Assembly (NCBI GenBank): GCA_017552715.1
Contig: JAFZOW010000024.1
Location: 1-41,499 of the forward strand
DNA from: Lachnospiraceae bacterium
GTDB lineage: Bacteria > Bacillota > Clostridia > Lachnospirales > Lachnospiraceae
Direction of reading: 5' to 3'
DNA: 41,499 nucleotides
Shown here in pieces: positions 5,680 to 14,057 of the stretch (the stretch's first letter is position 1; each line of letters begins with the position of its first letter). Below the pieces are notes generated by a model, which saw only the letters and a program-made list of their open reading frames with translations, did not search any database and was not told the DNA's origin. A program made the translations under genes and the position numbers.

Positions 5680-8325
5680 ATGGCAGGGAAGCTGGTACTT
5701 ATTGACGGTCACAGTATCCTGAACCGGGCTTTCTACGGGATGCCGGACCTGACCAATGCCGAAGGCACGCATACAGGTGCGGTCTACGGCTTTTTAAATA
5801 TCCTCTTCCGTATAACGGAGGAGGAAAAGCCGGACCATCTGGCGGTGGCCTTTGATGTGCATGCCCCCACCTTCCGCCATGAGATGTACGCGGCCTATAA
5901 AGGCACGCGTAAGCCCATGCCGGAGGAACTGCGCCAGCAGGTCCCTCTGATGAAGGAAATGCTCTCGGCCATGGGTATACGCACGGTGGAAAAGGCAGGG
6001 CTGGAGGCGGACGATATCCTGGGCACCCTGGCAAAACGCGCCGAAGCCGAAGGTATGGAAGTGGCTCTTGTCTCCGGAGACCGGGACCTTCTGCAGATCG
6101 CTTCGGAGCATATCTGCATCCGTATCCCCAAGACCAAACGGGGCGGTACAGAAATAGAGGATTATCATGCTTCGGACGTGGAAAGGGTTTACGGCATGAG
6201 CCCGGAACGCTTCATTCAGCTTAAGGCCCTGATGGGAGATACCTCCGACAATGTGCCCGGGGCTCCCAAGGTAGGCGAAAAGACTGCCACGGAGCTTTTG
6301 CTTACCTACGGGACCATAGACGGTATCTACGAGCGTATCGATGAGATCAAAAAGAACGCCATAAGGGAAAGCCTCCGGGAAAACCGGGAGCTGGTGGATC
6401 TGAGCCTTAAGCTGGTCACCATAAAGACCGACTGCGAACTGCCGGCAGGGCTTGCGGATATGGTCTACGGAAATCCCTTTACCGATGCGGCCCGTGAACT
6501 CTGCCGCAGGCTGGGATTCAAAGCCCTGCTGGCCCGTTTTTCCGAGATCAGTGATACAGCTGTTCCTGCCGTAACGGATACGATCCGATGGACGCTGGTT
6601 GAAGATAAGAGCCTGCCGGACGGGGCGGATACAGCCTCTCTTATGCTTTATCCCCTGAACATGGGAATGTATCTGCTCTCTTTCTGTTCCCGGGAAGGAG
6701 AAGCACAGCTTTTTTACCTGAAGCCTGAAGAGTGCATATTCTTCCTTCGTAAGCTCCACGGAAGCGTAAGGCGGCTTGTCAGTTTTGAACTGAAGAAGGT
6801 ATTCGAACTCCTTTACCCCGGTGATGAAGGCCGGGGGCTTAACGCGGCACAGGCAGCGGAAGGCCTGGAGGATGTGCAGCTCATGGCCTATCTGCTGAAC
6901 CCGCTCATCAGCAGCCCTTCCTCGGACGATATAGCCGTGGCTTATCTGGGCAGTTCTAAGGCGGTCTATGCGGAGCAGTTCGGCAAACTGGATTTCGGGG
7001 ATGCTTTTTTCCAGAAGGAAGAAGAATTCTGCACCTATGCGGCATCGCAGGCAGCTTCCCTTTATAAACTGTACCCTCTGCTGGAAGGAAAACTGAAAGA
7101 GAGCGGCATGGAAGAGCTTTACCGGGATATGGAACTGCCCCTTTCCTATGTGCTCTACCGCATGGAGCAGGAAGGCATAGCTGCGGATAAAGAGGCTCTC
7201 AAAGCCTACGGCGCCGAACTTTCGGAACGTATTTCCGAGCTGGAACGGCAGATCTATGAAGCGGCAGGGGAAGAGTTCAATATCAATTCCCCCAAGCAGC
7301 TGGCTACCATACTCTTCGAAAAGATGGGGATCCCCGGCGGGAAAAAGACCAAGACCGGTTATTCCACTTCGGCGGAGGTGCTGGAAAAGCTGGCGGAGGA
7401 TGTACCCTTTGTCCGGGAGATATTGGAATACCGTACCTATACCAAGCTGAAATCCACCTATGCGGATGCCCTGGCGGAGTTTATCGCCGCCGACGGCCGC
7501 ATCCATACAAAGTTCAACCAATGCGTAACGGCAACAGGGCGGCTCAGTTCCGCCGATCCCAACCTGCAGAATATTCCCATGCGTACCGAGCTGGGACGGC
7601 GTATACGCAAGGTGTTCGCTCCAAAGGAGGGCTGTGTTTTCGCCGATGCGGATTATTCCCAGATCGAACTGCGCATACTTGCATCCCTGGCCGGAGACGA
7701 AGGCCTCATTGAAGCTTACCGTGAGGGTAAGGATATCCACCGCATCACCGCTTCCAAGGTCTTTCATGTTCCTTTTGATGAAGTTACGGATCTGCAGAGG
7801 CGCAATGCCAAAGCAGTGAATTTCGGCATCGTATACGGTATCTCCTCCTTTGGTCTTAGCCAGGATCTGTCCATCAGCCGGCAGGAGGCCAAAGAGTATA
7901 TTGAACAGTATTTCGCCACCTACCCGGGTATAAAGGACTATCTGGAACGGGTCAAGGCGGAAGCAAAGGAAAGCGGATGGTCCGTAACGGCATACGGAAG
8001 AAGGCGGCCCATACCGGAACTGAAGAGCTCAAATTTCATGCAGCGGCAGTTCGGTGAAAGAGTGGCCATGAACGCCCCCATCCAGGGAACGGCGGCGGAT
8101 ATCATGAAGCGGGCCATGCTAAGGGTATACGACCGTTTGGTGCTGGAGGGGCTGAAATCCCGCATGCTCCTGCAGATCCATGATGAACTCCTGATCGAAA
8201 CCCCTGTGGAGGAGGAAGAAAAAGTGCTTAACATACTGCGGGAAGAGATGGCGGCGGCAGCGGACCTTCCTGTTGCTCTGGAAGTGGATGCACACAGCGG
8301 CCGCGACTGGTACGAAGCAAAATAG
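5680..8325 (+). CDS. polA: DNA polymerase I
   Basis: This 881-residue protein is DNA polymerase I, which removes RNA primers and fills gaps in lagging-strand synthesis and repair. Residues 1 to about 290 are the 5'-3' exonuclease with its Asp-rich motifs (LVSGDRDLLQ, LMGDTSDNVPG). The region from about 300 to 480 corresponds to the 3'-5' exonuclease fold, but I see no D-x-E pair at the expected place, so proofreading is probably absent, as in many Firmicutes. The polymerase domain fills the rest, with motif A (DYSQIELR, D658), motif B (K711-x3-NFGIVYG) and motif C (HDE, 834-836). ATG 5680 is preferred over GTG 5653 because a GAGGAG ribosome site stands just before it and homologues start with the same KLVLIDGHS stretch. 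It is followed by coaE after 21 bases, a common pairing. Confidence 0.98.
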   Translation: MAGKLVLIDGHSILNRAFYGMPDLTNAEGTHTGAVYGFLNILFRITEEEKPDHLAVAFDVHAPTFRHEMYAAYKGTRKPMPEELRQQVPLMKEMLSAMGIRTVEKAGLEADDILGTLAKRAEAEGMEVALVSGDRDLLQIASEHICIRIPKTKRGGTEIEDYHASDVERVYGMSPERFIQLKALMGDTSDNVPGAPKVGEKTATELLLTYGTIDGIYERIDEIKKNAIRESLRENRELVDLSLKLVTIKTDCELPAGLADMVYGNPFTDAARELCRRLGFKALLARFSEISDTAVPAVTDTIRWTLVEDKSLPDGADTASLMLYPLNMGMYLLSFCSREGEAQLFYLKPEECIFFLRKLHGSVRRLVSFELKKVFELLYPGDEGRGLNAAQAAEGLEDVQLMAYLLNPLISSPSSDDIAVAYLGSSKAVYAEQFGKLDFGDAFFQKEEEFCTYAASQAASLYKLYPLLEGKLKESGMEELYRDMELPLSYVLYRMEQEGIAADKEALKAYGAELSERISELERQIYEAAGEEFNINSPKQLATILFEKMGIPGGKKTKTGYSTSAEVLEKLAEDVPFVREILEYRTYTKLKSTYADALAEFIAADGRIHTKFNQCVTATGRLSSADPNLQNIPMRTELGRRIRKVFAPKEGCVFADADYSQIELRILASLAGDEGLIEAYREGKDIHRITASKVFHVPFDEVTDLQRRNAKAVNFGIVYGISSFGLSQDLSISRQEAKEYIEQYFATYPGIKDYLERVKAEAKESGWSVTAYGRRRPIPELKSSNFMQRQFGERVAMNAPIQGTAADIMKRAMLRVYDRLVLEGLKSRMLLQIHDELLIETPVEEEEKVLNILREEMAAAADLPVALEVDAHSGRDWYEAK

Positions 8326-8346
8326 GAAGGATATGGGAAGGATCAT

Positions 8347-8946
8347 ATGAAGACCATAGGCATAACCGGCGGCGTAGGTGCCGGGAAAAGCGCAGTACTG
8401 AATTACCTGAAGGAAAAATACGATGCCTGTATCCTTGTGGCGGATGAGCTGGCAAAAGAGCTGGAGCTTCCCGGAGGAGACTGCTACGAAGCTCTGAGAG
8501 AAGCTTTCGGGGATAAGATACTGGCTGCGGACGGGCAGCTGGACAAAAAAGCTTTTTCGCAGCTCATCTTCTCGGATGAAGAGATGCTGAAAAAAGCCAA
8601 CGGGATCATCCATCCGGCCGTAAAAAAAGAGATCCTCGCACGTATCAAAGAGGAGGAGGAAGCCGGGAGGGGGCTTTTTGTCCTGGAAGCCGCTTTGCTG
8701 ATCGAAGACGGGTATAAGGAGATACTGGACGAACTCTGGTATATATATACCGATACGGAGGAACGTTTCCGGCGCCTTGAGCAGAGCCGGGGCTACAGCC
8801 GGGAAAAAAGCATGTCCATCATGCGCCGTCAGCTTTCGGATATAGAGTTCCGGAAATACTGCGATTTTATCATCGATAACAGCGGAGATGTGAGTGAAAC
8901 CGAGTGCCAGATCGATGCCCTGTTATATAACACGAGCTTTTCTTGA
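8347..8946 (+). CDS. coaE: Dephospho-CoA kinase
   Basis: This 199-residue enzyme phosphorylates the ribose 3' hydroxyl of dephospho-CoA, the last step of coenzyme A synthesis. The P-loop GGVGAGKS lies at residues 8-15, the acceptor-side region ADELAKEL follows at about 37-44, and the family's 'INGIIHPAV'-like stretch appears as NGIIHPAVKKEI near 90. The length is normal. It follows polA at 21 bases and is probably cotranscribed with it. A strong promoter for the next gene begins at the end of this gene, so the operon may end here, although no terminator is visible. Confidence 0.96.
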   Translation: MKTIGITGGVGAGKSAVLNYLKEKYDACILVADELAKELELPGGDCYEALREAFGDKILAADGQLDKKAFSQLIFSDEEMLKKANGIIHPAVKKEILARIKEEEEAGRGLFVLEAALLIEDGYKEILDELWYIYTDTEERFRRLEQSRGYSREKSMSIMRRQLSDIEFRKYCDFIIDNSGDVSETECQIDALLYNTSFS

Positions 8947-8971
8947 CCGAAACAGTCGAAAATGGTAAAAT
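8943..8971 (+). promoter_or_regulatory. Strong promoter of the beta-helix protein pair
   Basis: TTGACC (8943-8948) and TAAAAT (8966-8971) are 17 bases apart, each matching consensus at five of six positions. A TGG (8963-8965) just before the -10 makes it an extended -10 type. Transcription should start near 8977, at the base of the structured leader described next. The -35 overlaps the coaE stop codon (8944-8946). Confidence 0.75.
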
Positions 8972-8973
8972 AA

Positions 8974-9026
8974 AGGGATGCCGGATTGCAGAAATGCAAA
9001 GCACGGAGCGATCCGCAGGCATCCTT
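8974..9026 (+). ncRNA. Structured 5' leader: compact three-way junction of unknown class
   Basis: P1 pairs 8974-8982 with 9018-9026 (core GGATGCC/GGCATCC). Inside are two hairpins capped by GNRA tetraloops: P2, TTGCA-GAAA-TGCAA (8986-8999), and P3, CGGA-GCGA-TCCG (9004-9015). The joining segments are GGA, AGCA and CA. The predicted transcription start falls at or within the 5' strand of P1, so the fold would cap the mRNA. The string GCAAAGCACGG recalls the c-di-GMP-I (GEMM) core, but the rest of that aptamer is absent, so I assign no class. It could be a small riboswitch-like element, a protein-binding leader or a stabilising 5' structure. Confidence 0.45.
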
Positions 9027-9049
9027 AGAATTATAGCCTGAAAGCAGGC

Positions 9050-9071
9050 CCAAAATGTATATATTTGGAGG
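9050..9071 (+). promoter_or_regulatory. Hairpin touching the ribosome binding site
   Basis: CCAAA (9050-9054) can pair with TTTGG (9064-9068), the latter running straight into the GGAGGT ribosome site of the next gene. A second small hairpin, GCCT-GAAAGC-AGGC (9036-9049), stacks just before it. The pairing would cover the first two G of the Shine-Dalgarno site. It is weak (five pairs, mostly A-T) and might be chance. Confidence 0.3.
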
Positions 9072-9078
9072 TTCGCTT

Positions 9079-11631
9079 ATGATGCGACGTTCGATCATAC
9101 GCTTTACAGCTGTCATATTGTCTCTCTTCATGGTCATTTCCGGACCGCTGTCCCTGTATGCCCGGGCAGAGGATGAAGTGATACTGATCGATGAAGAGGA
9201 AACGGAAGAGCCCCTTCCCGAAGCCGGCGAAGAGGCGGCATATGCACCGCTCCGTATGGAAGACATCGTTTTCGGGGAAGAGCATGTGATCGGTGACACT
9301 CCTTCCTTTGAGGAGGATGCCGCAAACGTTCCCGAAGCAGCCGAAGCCATACGTAACAACAAGATCTGGGTAGCGGGACTCGCCAAGTATTATCCCTATA
9401 CCGGCAGTGAAGTGCGCCCGGAGGTCAGGGTTTATCTGGGAAGGAAGCTTCTTACTCCGGATGTGGATTATTCCTTAAGTTATGCAAACAATATCAGTGT
9501 TTCTTCCGAAACAGAGCCTGCCGTTCTGAAGATCCACGGTAAAGGCAATATCAGCGGAAGCGCTTCCCTTAATTTCGGAATACTTTCCGAGAACTTTACT
9601 CTTGGACGTACACCTTTAAGCAGTGTACAGATCGAAATGGTACAGGGTAAGCTCAGCTATGACGGAACGGAACAGACCCCCGAATGGCTGCTGACTGATC
9701 CTGCAGGTTTTGTTCTTACTCCGGATGATTATGATATCTTCGGTGACGTGTCTGCGACCCTTCCCGGCAAATATACCGTTATCTTCAAGGGAAAAGGCTT
9801 GTACAGCGGTTCAAGCAGCTTCAGCTACAAGATAGTGGGCAAGAAGACCCTGACAGAAGAGAACCTGGAAGCGGTGATCAATGGCGGCGAGACGGTTTCC
9901 TACAACTCCGCAGGAGCAAAACCCGAAGTTGAGCTTTCCTGTGACGGCGAACCCATGCAGGAGGGCAGCGATTATATCCTTACTTATAAAAGAAATAAAA
10001 AGGCGGGAGATGATGCTTATATCATCGTACGCGGCAGAGGACGTTTCAAAGGGACCGTAAAGCTTCCTTTTACCATCGCTCCCTGTGATTTTGCCACACT
10101 GGATCTTCTTATAACAGACCGGGTGGCTTCCCCGGTGAAACCCGAGGACTACAAGAATGCGGAGCTGATCTTCCGCACTTCTGAAGGTGAACTGCAGACA
10201 TTGAAAGAGGGGCGGGATTATCTGACGGATTTTTCCGTTATTGACGGTGATCCGCAGCAGCCCGGAGCACTTATATCGGTCATCATCACTCCTCAGGGAG
10301 AAAACTATTGCGGGAATGATCTTTACGGTACTTATCAGATCATCAGCGAGGAGGCGGATTTCTCCCGTTTTGAACCCGAAGTGGATAAGGATTATGTCTG
10401 GACCGGAGGAGAGATCATCCCTTCCCACAAACATATTCGTGTTTCGGTCTCCGATGATGTGATCACGGATTACCGCGTGGTTGCCTGCTATAATAATGTG
10501 GAGCTGGGGAAGGCGGAACTGCTGCTGGCCGGCACCGAGCCTTACTGCGGTTACTTGAGCACCGAATTCTCCATCGTGCCCGCTTCCGTGGGATCACTCT
10601 GGGGGATGGAGGAACGTTACATACAGATCCCCGAGCCTTCGGCGGAAAAGCCCAGGCAGGCTTTTGATATCGAAGTGCCCGAGCGCTATCTGGATGTGCA
10701 GGAACTCGGAGCTCTTCCCAATGACGGCATAGACGATACGGAAGCCATCAACGAGGCTATCGTTATGGCTGCCGGAAATCCGGATTATGACAGTACCGTA
10801 TATATCCCGGCGGGCATTTATGATGTGAGCGTCGGAGACAGGGATGCCGTGATCTATATCAGTCATTATTTCATCGGAGACAAGGGTGTGAATCTTGTTA
10901 TGGACGGTAATGCCATATTAAAGCTGGCACCCAGCAACCGCACCGAATATCATCTGATCTTTATGAACGCTTATAATATATCTGTTACCGGCGGTCAGCT
11001 GGTGGGGGACAAGTGGTATCATGACAATGCAGAAGTGCCTGACGGCATCATCACCGGAGGTAACGGTATAACTATAGACCGCGGACATTGCACCGTGGAC
11101 CGCGTACAGATCTATGATAACTGGTGCGACGGTATCTATATCAATGACGGCGGTAACCGGGACGAGAACGGGGAGCATTACTGCACGGATATACAGATCC
11201 GGGGCTGTGATATTTCCTATAATAACCGCAACAACATTTCCGTGATCCGAGGGGATAATATCCTGGTGGAGGATTGTGACATCTATGGGGCCGGACCTGC
11301 AGCACCCGCAGCCGGTGTGGATATCGAACCGGATCTTGCGGCGGATGCTCCCGAAGAAAAATTTGACAAGATGCTCTGCTACGATATCACCTTCCGTAAC
11401 TGCAATATCGCTGCTCTGGAAGATAAGCCTGCGGAAGGCGAAGGCAAATGGGTACGCTATTTCGCTTTCGAGATCAACGGTTATTACCGGCGTGAAGTGG
11501 CCAGAGCGATCTATCTGGAAAACTGCCGTATTTATGGTGATTTCCTCTATGGCAGCTGTCTGAAAGAGGAATTGGGGCTCTACGATACCGCTATCATCGG
11601 GAAGGTCTATGAACCCAGTTTCAGCGAATAG
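9079..11631 (+). CDS. Secreted right-handed beta-helix protein with Ig-like repeats (paralogue 1)
   Basis: This 850-residue exported protein has a signal peptide (MMRRSIIRFTAVILSLFMVI, probable cleavage near ARA at about 30). After an acidic linker come about four beta-sandwich repeats of the kind common in Lachnospiraceae surface proteins ('YPYTG..V.P.VRVYLG..LL....DY...Y.NN'), spanning about residues 90-510. From about 535 a pectate-lyase-3-like start (DVQELGALPNDGIDDTEAIN) leads into a right-handed parallel beta-helix with GIYINDGG, NNRNNISVIRGDN and GVDIEPD, as seen in carbohydrate lyases, epimerases and phage tail spikes. A polysaccharide substrate is likely but unproven, and no sortase or SLH anchor is visible. 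ATG 9079 follows GGAGGT; the ATG at 9055 lies upstream of that site and would place hydrophilic residues before the signal peptide. Confidence 0.85.
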   Translation: MMRRSIIRFTAVILSLFMVISGPLSLYARAEDEVILIDEEETEEPLPEAGEEAAYAPLRMEDIVFGEEHVIGDTPSFEEDAANVPEAAEAIRNNKIWVAGLAKYYPYTGSEVRPEVRVYLGRKLLTPDVDYSLSYANNISVSSETEPAVLKIHGKGNISGSASLNFGILSENFTLGRTPLSSVQIEMVQGKLSYDGTEQTPEWLLTDPAGFVLTPDDYDIFGDVSATLPGKYTVIFKGKGLYSGSSSFSYKIVGKKTLTEENLEAVINGGETVSYNSAGAKPEVELSCDGEPMQEGSDYILTYKRNKKAGDDAYIIVRGRGRFKGTVKLPFTIAPCDFATLDLLITDRVASPVKPEDYKNAELIFRTSEGELQTLKEGRDYLTDFSVIDGDPQQPGALISVIITPQGENYCGNDLYGTYQIISEEADFSRFEPEVDKDYVWTGGEIIPSHKHIRVSVSDDVITDYRVVACYNNVELGKAELLLAGTEPYCGYLSTEFSIVPASVGSLWGMEERYIQIPEPSAEKPRQAFDIEVPERYLDVQELGALPNDGIDDTEAINEAIVMAAGNPDYDSTVYIPAGIYDVSVGDRDAVIYISHYFIGDKGVNLVMDGNAILKLAPSNRTEYHLIFMNAYNISVTGGQLVGDKWYHDNAEVPDGIITGGNGITIDRGHCTVDRVQIYDNWCDGIYINDGGNRDENGEHYCTDIQIRGCDISYNNRNNISVIRGDNILVEDCDIYGAGPAAPAAGVDIEPDLAADAPEEKFDKMLCYDITFRNCNIAALEDKPAEGEGKWVRYFAFEINGYYRREVARAIYLENCRIYGDFLYGSCLKEELGLYDTAIIGKVYEPSFSE

Positions 11632-11649
11632 AGCGGGGAAAGGAAAAGG

Positions 11650-14043
11650 ATGAAAAAACACTTCCGTTGTCTTACAGCTTTTCTGTTAAGCCTTGTGATG
11701 CTTCTTTCGGATGCCGGGGCTTTCTTTTCCCATGCCGGAGATGATGCCGCAGACGAAGCATACTTAAACGATACGGAAGAGTCGGCTGAAGATACGGAAA
11801 TCGTTGCCGAAGAGGATGCGGAAGCGTTTGCGGAAGACAAGGCAGAGACTTCCCGGGATGAGGCTTTGCCTGAAGAAGCTGTGGATGAAGGCAGTTCTGC
11901 TGCCGAGCCTGCCGAAATACCCGGGGAAGAGACGGCTGAGGAAGATGAAGCTCTTGCCATGGAAGAAGAGGAGGGGCTGGATCCCAGGGATGAGGAAGAA
12001 GCACTTAAGGAAGCGGATGCCGCGGATAACGGCCTGCTCTGGGTAGCCGGCCTGCTGGAAGTTTATCCTTATACCGGAAAAGCCGTTAAACCCAGGGTAC
12101 GTGTATATCTCGGGAAAAGGATGCTAACGGAGAATGTGGATTATACCGTTAGTTACAGCAATAATAAAAAGGCCAGTACCAATTCCAAGCCCGCTTCCCT
12201 CACCATCAAAGGGAAGGGGAATTTCAGCGGGAGCAAAAAGATCAAATTCCTGATCGTTAAGGATGCGGATATCAGCGTTTCCGAGGATCAGCTTATACCG
12301 GCGGAAGAAAAGATCGAACTGAACGAAAGCCGCATGGAGATCGTGATCGGTGGCGGACAGCCTGTCGCTTACAGAAAGGGCGGCGCCAAGCCCGAGGTAA
12401 ATGTGAGCTTCAACGGGGTAAAGCTTTGGGAAGGTGCCGATTATACACTGAAGTATTCTTCTAACAAGAAGGTCGGCAGCGGCGCAAGTGTAACCATCAA
12501 GGGAAAGGGCAGATATAAAGGCAGTGTCACCCGTTCCTTCGAGATCGTAAAAGCCGATGTGAGCGAGCTGATGATCACCGCTTCCGATAAGGTATATTCC
12601 GACAAAGCGGATGCCTACAAAAAGACGAAGCTCTGTTTTTATGATGAAAGCCTTACGGATCAGAAGCTGAAAGCCGGTAAGGACTACTCATTGGAATTTA
12701 CCGCTCCGGATACGGATACACCTGCCGTGGGCAGCGTGATCACGCTTAAACTTGACGGCACGGGGGATAACTATACCGGCAGTGTAATGCTTCAATACCG
12801 TATCATAGAAAAAGGCAGTGATATCTCCAAAGCCAAGGTCAAGGTGAACGGAGGCAAGTCCTATCCCTGGACCGGAGAGTATATCGTACCTGCTCCGGGA
12901 GAGATCCTTATCAAACTTTCCGGAACTGAAGTGAGGGATTACGATATCGTGTACTGTACCGCAAACCGTTCCAAAGGGACTGCACGTATGCTCCTGAAAG
13001 GAAAAGGCTCTTACGGCGGATATAAACCGGTGAAATACAAGGTGGCCGCAGCCAAGCTCAGCACCCTCTGGGGAATGAAGGAACGCAATCCCGTACTCCC
13101 CAAGAAGGAAAAGCATATCCCGGTACCCGATAAATATCTATACGGCCCGGATCTGGGCATCATCCCGGATGACGGGCAGGAGGATACGGACGCCATCAAC
13201 GATGCGCTTTTGCTGGCTGCAGCAGATGAGGAACATGATCATACCCTTTATCTGCCGGCAGGGGTCTATGATCTTCCTTTCGGCTACAACAACAGGGCCA
13301 TATGCATATCAAGTGATAACGTAAAGCTGGTGATGGACGGGAAAGCCGTACTGAATGTGGGAGCCTGCTCCGCCGGTTCGTATCAGGTGATGCTGATCAA
13401 CGGGAATAATGTTACGGTGCGGGGCGGACAGATCCTGGGAGAACGGAGCAGACACAGCGGCAGCTCCGGTGCCGAAGGTCACGGAGTATACATCGCCGGA
13501 CAGCATGTACGCCTCGAAGATATGCAGATCTGGGATAACTGGGGCGATGGTGTTTACATCAATGATAACAAGCGGAATCAGGGTAGTTCCATGGAAACAG
13601 GGTCGGATGTGGTAATAAAGGGCTGCATCATCTCCAACAACCGGCGCAGCAATGTTTCCGTGGTGCGCGGAGAGTGGATCGTATTTGACGACTGCGATAT
13701 CAGCGGAGCCCACAGCTCGCCGCCTTCCGCAGGGATCAATATCGAGCCGGATATAAGCGGATCCGAAAACGATTCGGACTGGGAGAAGAAAGTCTGCCAC
13801 AACATCACTTTCAAAAACTGCCGGATCTCTGCTTATAAGTCGCACCGGGAATGGGACGGGACCTACACCCGTTATTACGCCTTCCAGATCAATGCTTACT
13901 ATACCAAAGCCATTGCACGGGCTATACGTCTGGAAAACTGCACGGTCAAAGGGGATATCTGTATCGGAAGCTGCAAAGAGGATCAGTTCATCCTTAAGGA
14001 TACAACGGTCACGGGCAACATCGAAGGACCGTACTTCAGATGA
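11650..14043 (+). CDS. Secreted right-handed beta-helix protein with Ig-like repeats (paralogue 2)
   Basis: This 797-residue protein is a tandem paralogue of the preceding one, starting 18 bases after its stop. It has a signal peptide (MKKHFRCLTAFLLSLVMLLS), then a very acidic low-complexity stretch at about residues 30-125 with almost only Glu, Asp and Ala. Beta-sandwich repeats like those of paralogue 1 follow, ending in 'STLWGMKER'. The pectate-lyase-3-like helix runs from about 495 to the end (LGIIPDDGQEDTDAINDAL, GVYINDNK, NNRRSNVSVVRGEW, GINIEPD). The order of domains is the same as in paralogue 1, but the acidic linker is longer and the repeats are more lysine-rich. Both probably act on, or bind, the same class of polysaccharide at the cell surface. 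The catalytic residues were not identified. Confidence 0.85.
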   Translation: MKKHFRCLTAFLLSLVMLLSDAGAFFSHAGDDAADEAYLNDTEESAEDTEIVAEEDAEAFAEDKAETSRDEALPEEAVDEGSSAAEPAEIPGEETAEEDEALAMEEEEGLDPRDEEEALKEADAADNGLLWVAGLLEVYPYTGKAVKPRVRVYLGKRMLTENVDYTVSYSNNKKASTNSKPASLTIKGKGNFSGSKKIKFLIVKDADISVSEDQLIPAEEKIELNESRMEIVIGGGQPVAYRKGGAKPEVNVSFNGVKLWEGADYTLKYSSNKKVGSGASVTIKGKGRYKGSVTRSFEIVKADVSELMITASDKVYSDKADAYKKTKLCFYDESLTDQKLKAGKDYSLEFTAPDTDTPAVGSVITLKLDGTGDNYTGSVMLQYRIIEKGSDISKAKVKVNGGKSYPWTGEYIVPAPGEILIKLSGTEVRDYDIVYCTANRSKGTARMLLKGKGSYGGYKPVKYKVAAAKLSTLWGMKERNPVLPKKEKHIPVPDKYLYGPDLGIIPDDGQEDTDAINDALLLAAADEEHDHTLYLPAGVYDLPFGYNNRAICISSDNVKLVMDGKAVLNVGACSAGSYQVMLINGNNVTVRGGQILGERSRHSGSSGAEGHGVYIAGQHVRLEDMQIWDNWGDGVYINDNKRNQGSSMETGSDVVIKGCIISNNRRSNVSVVRGEWIVFDDCDISGAHSSPPSAGINIEPDISGSENDSDWEKKVCHNITFKNCRISAYKSHREWDGTYTRYYAFQINAYYTKAIARAIRLENCTVKGDICIGSCKEDQFILKDTTVTGNIEGPYFR

Positions 14044-14057
14044 TCGAAGGGGACGAA

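Noticed and set aside
5794-7767. 657-codon open frame on the - strand within polA
   Set aside because: It is opposite a clear DNA polymerase I gene with every motif intact; long antisense frames recur opposite other genes here (for example 543-1547, 2514-3968, 29365-30483, 34990-36216) and reflect codon bias. None has a ribosome site or a recognisable protein.
8974-9026. c-di-GMP-I (GEMM) riboswitch
   Set aside because: GCAAAGCACGG resembles part of its core, but the GGCAAACC strand and the second long arm are missing, and part of the string lies within a hairpin rather than in the junction. The element is also too short.
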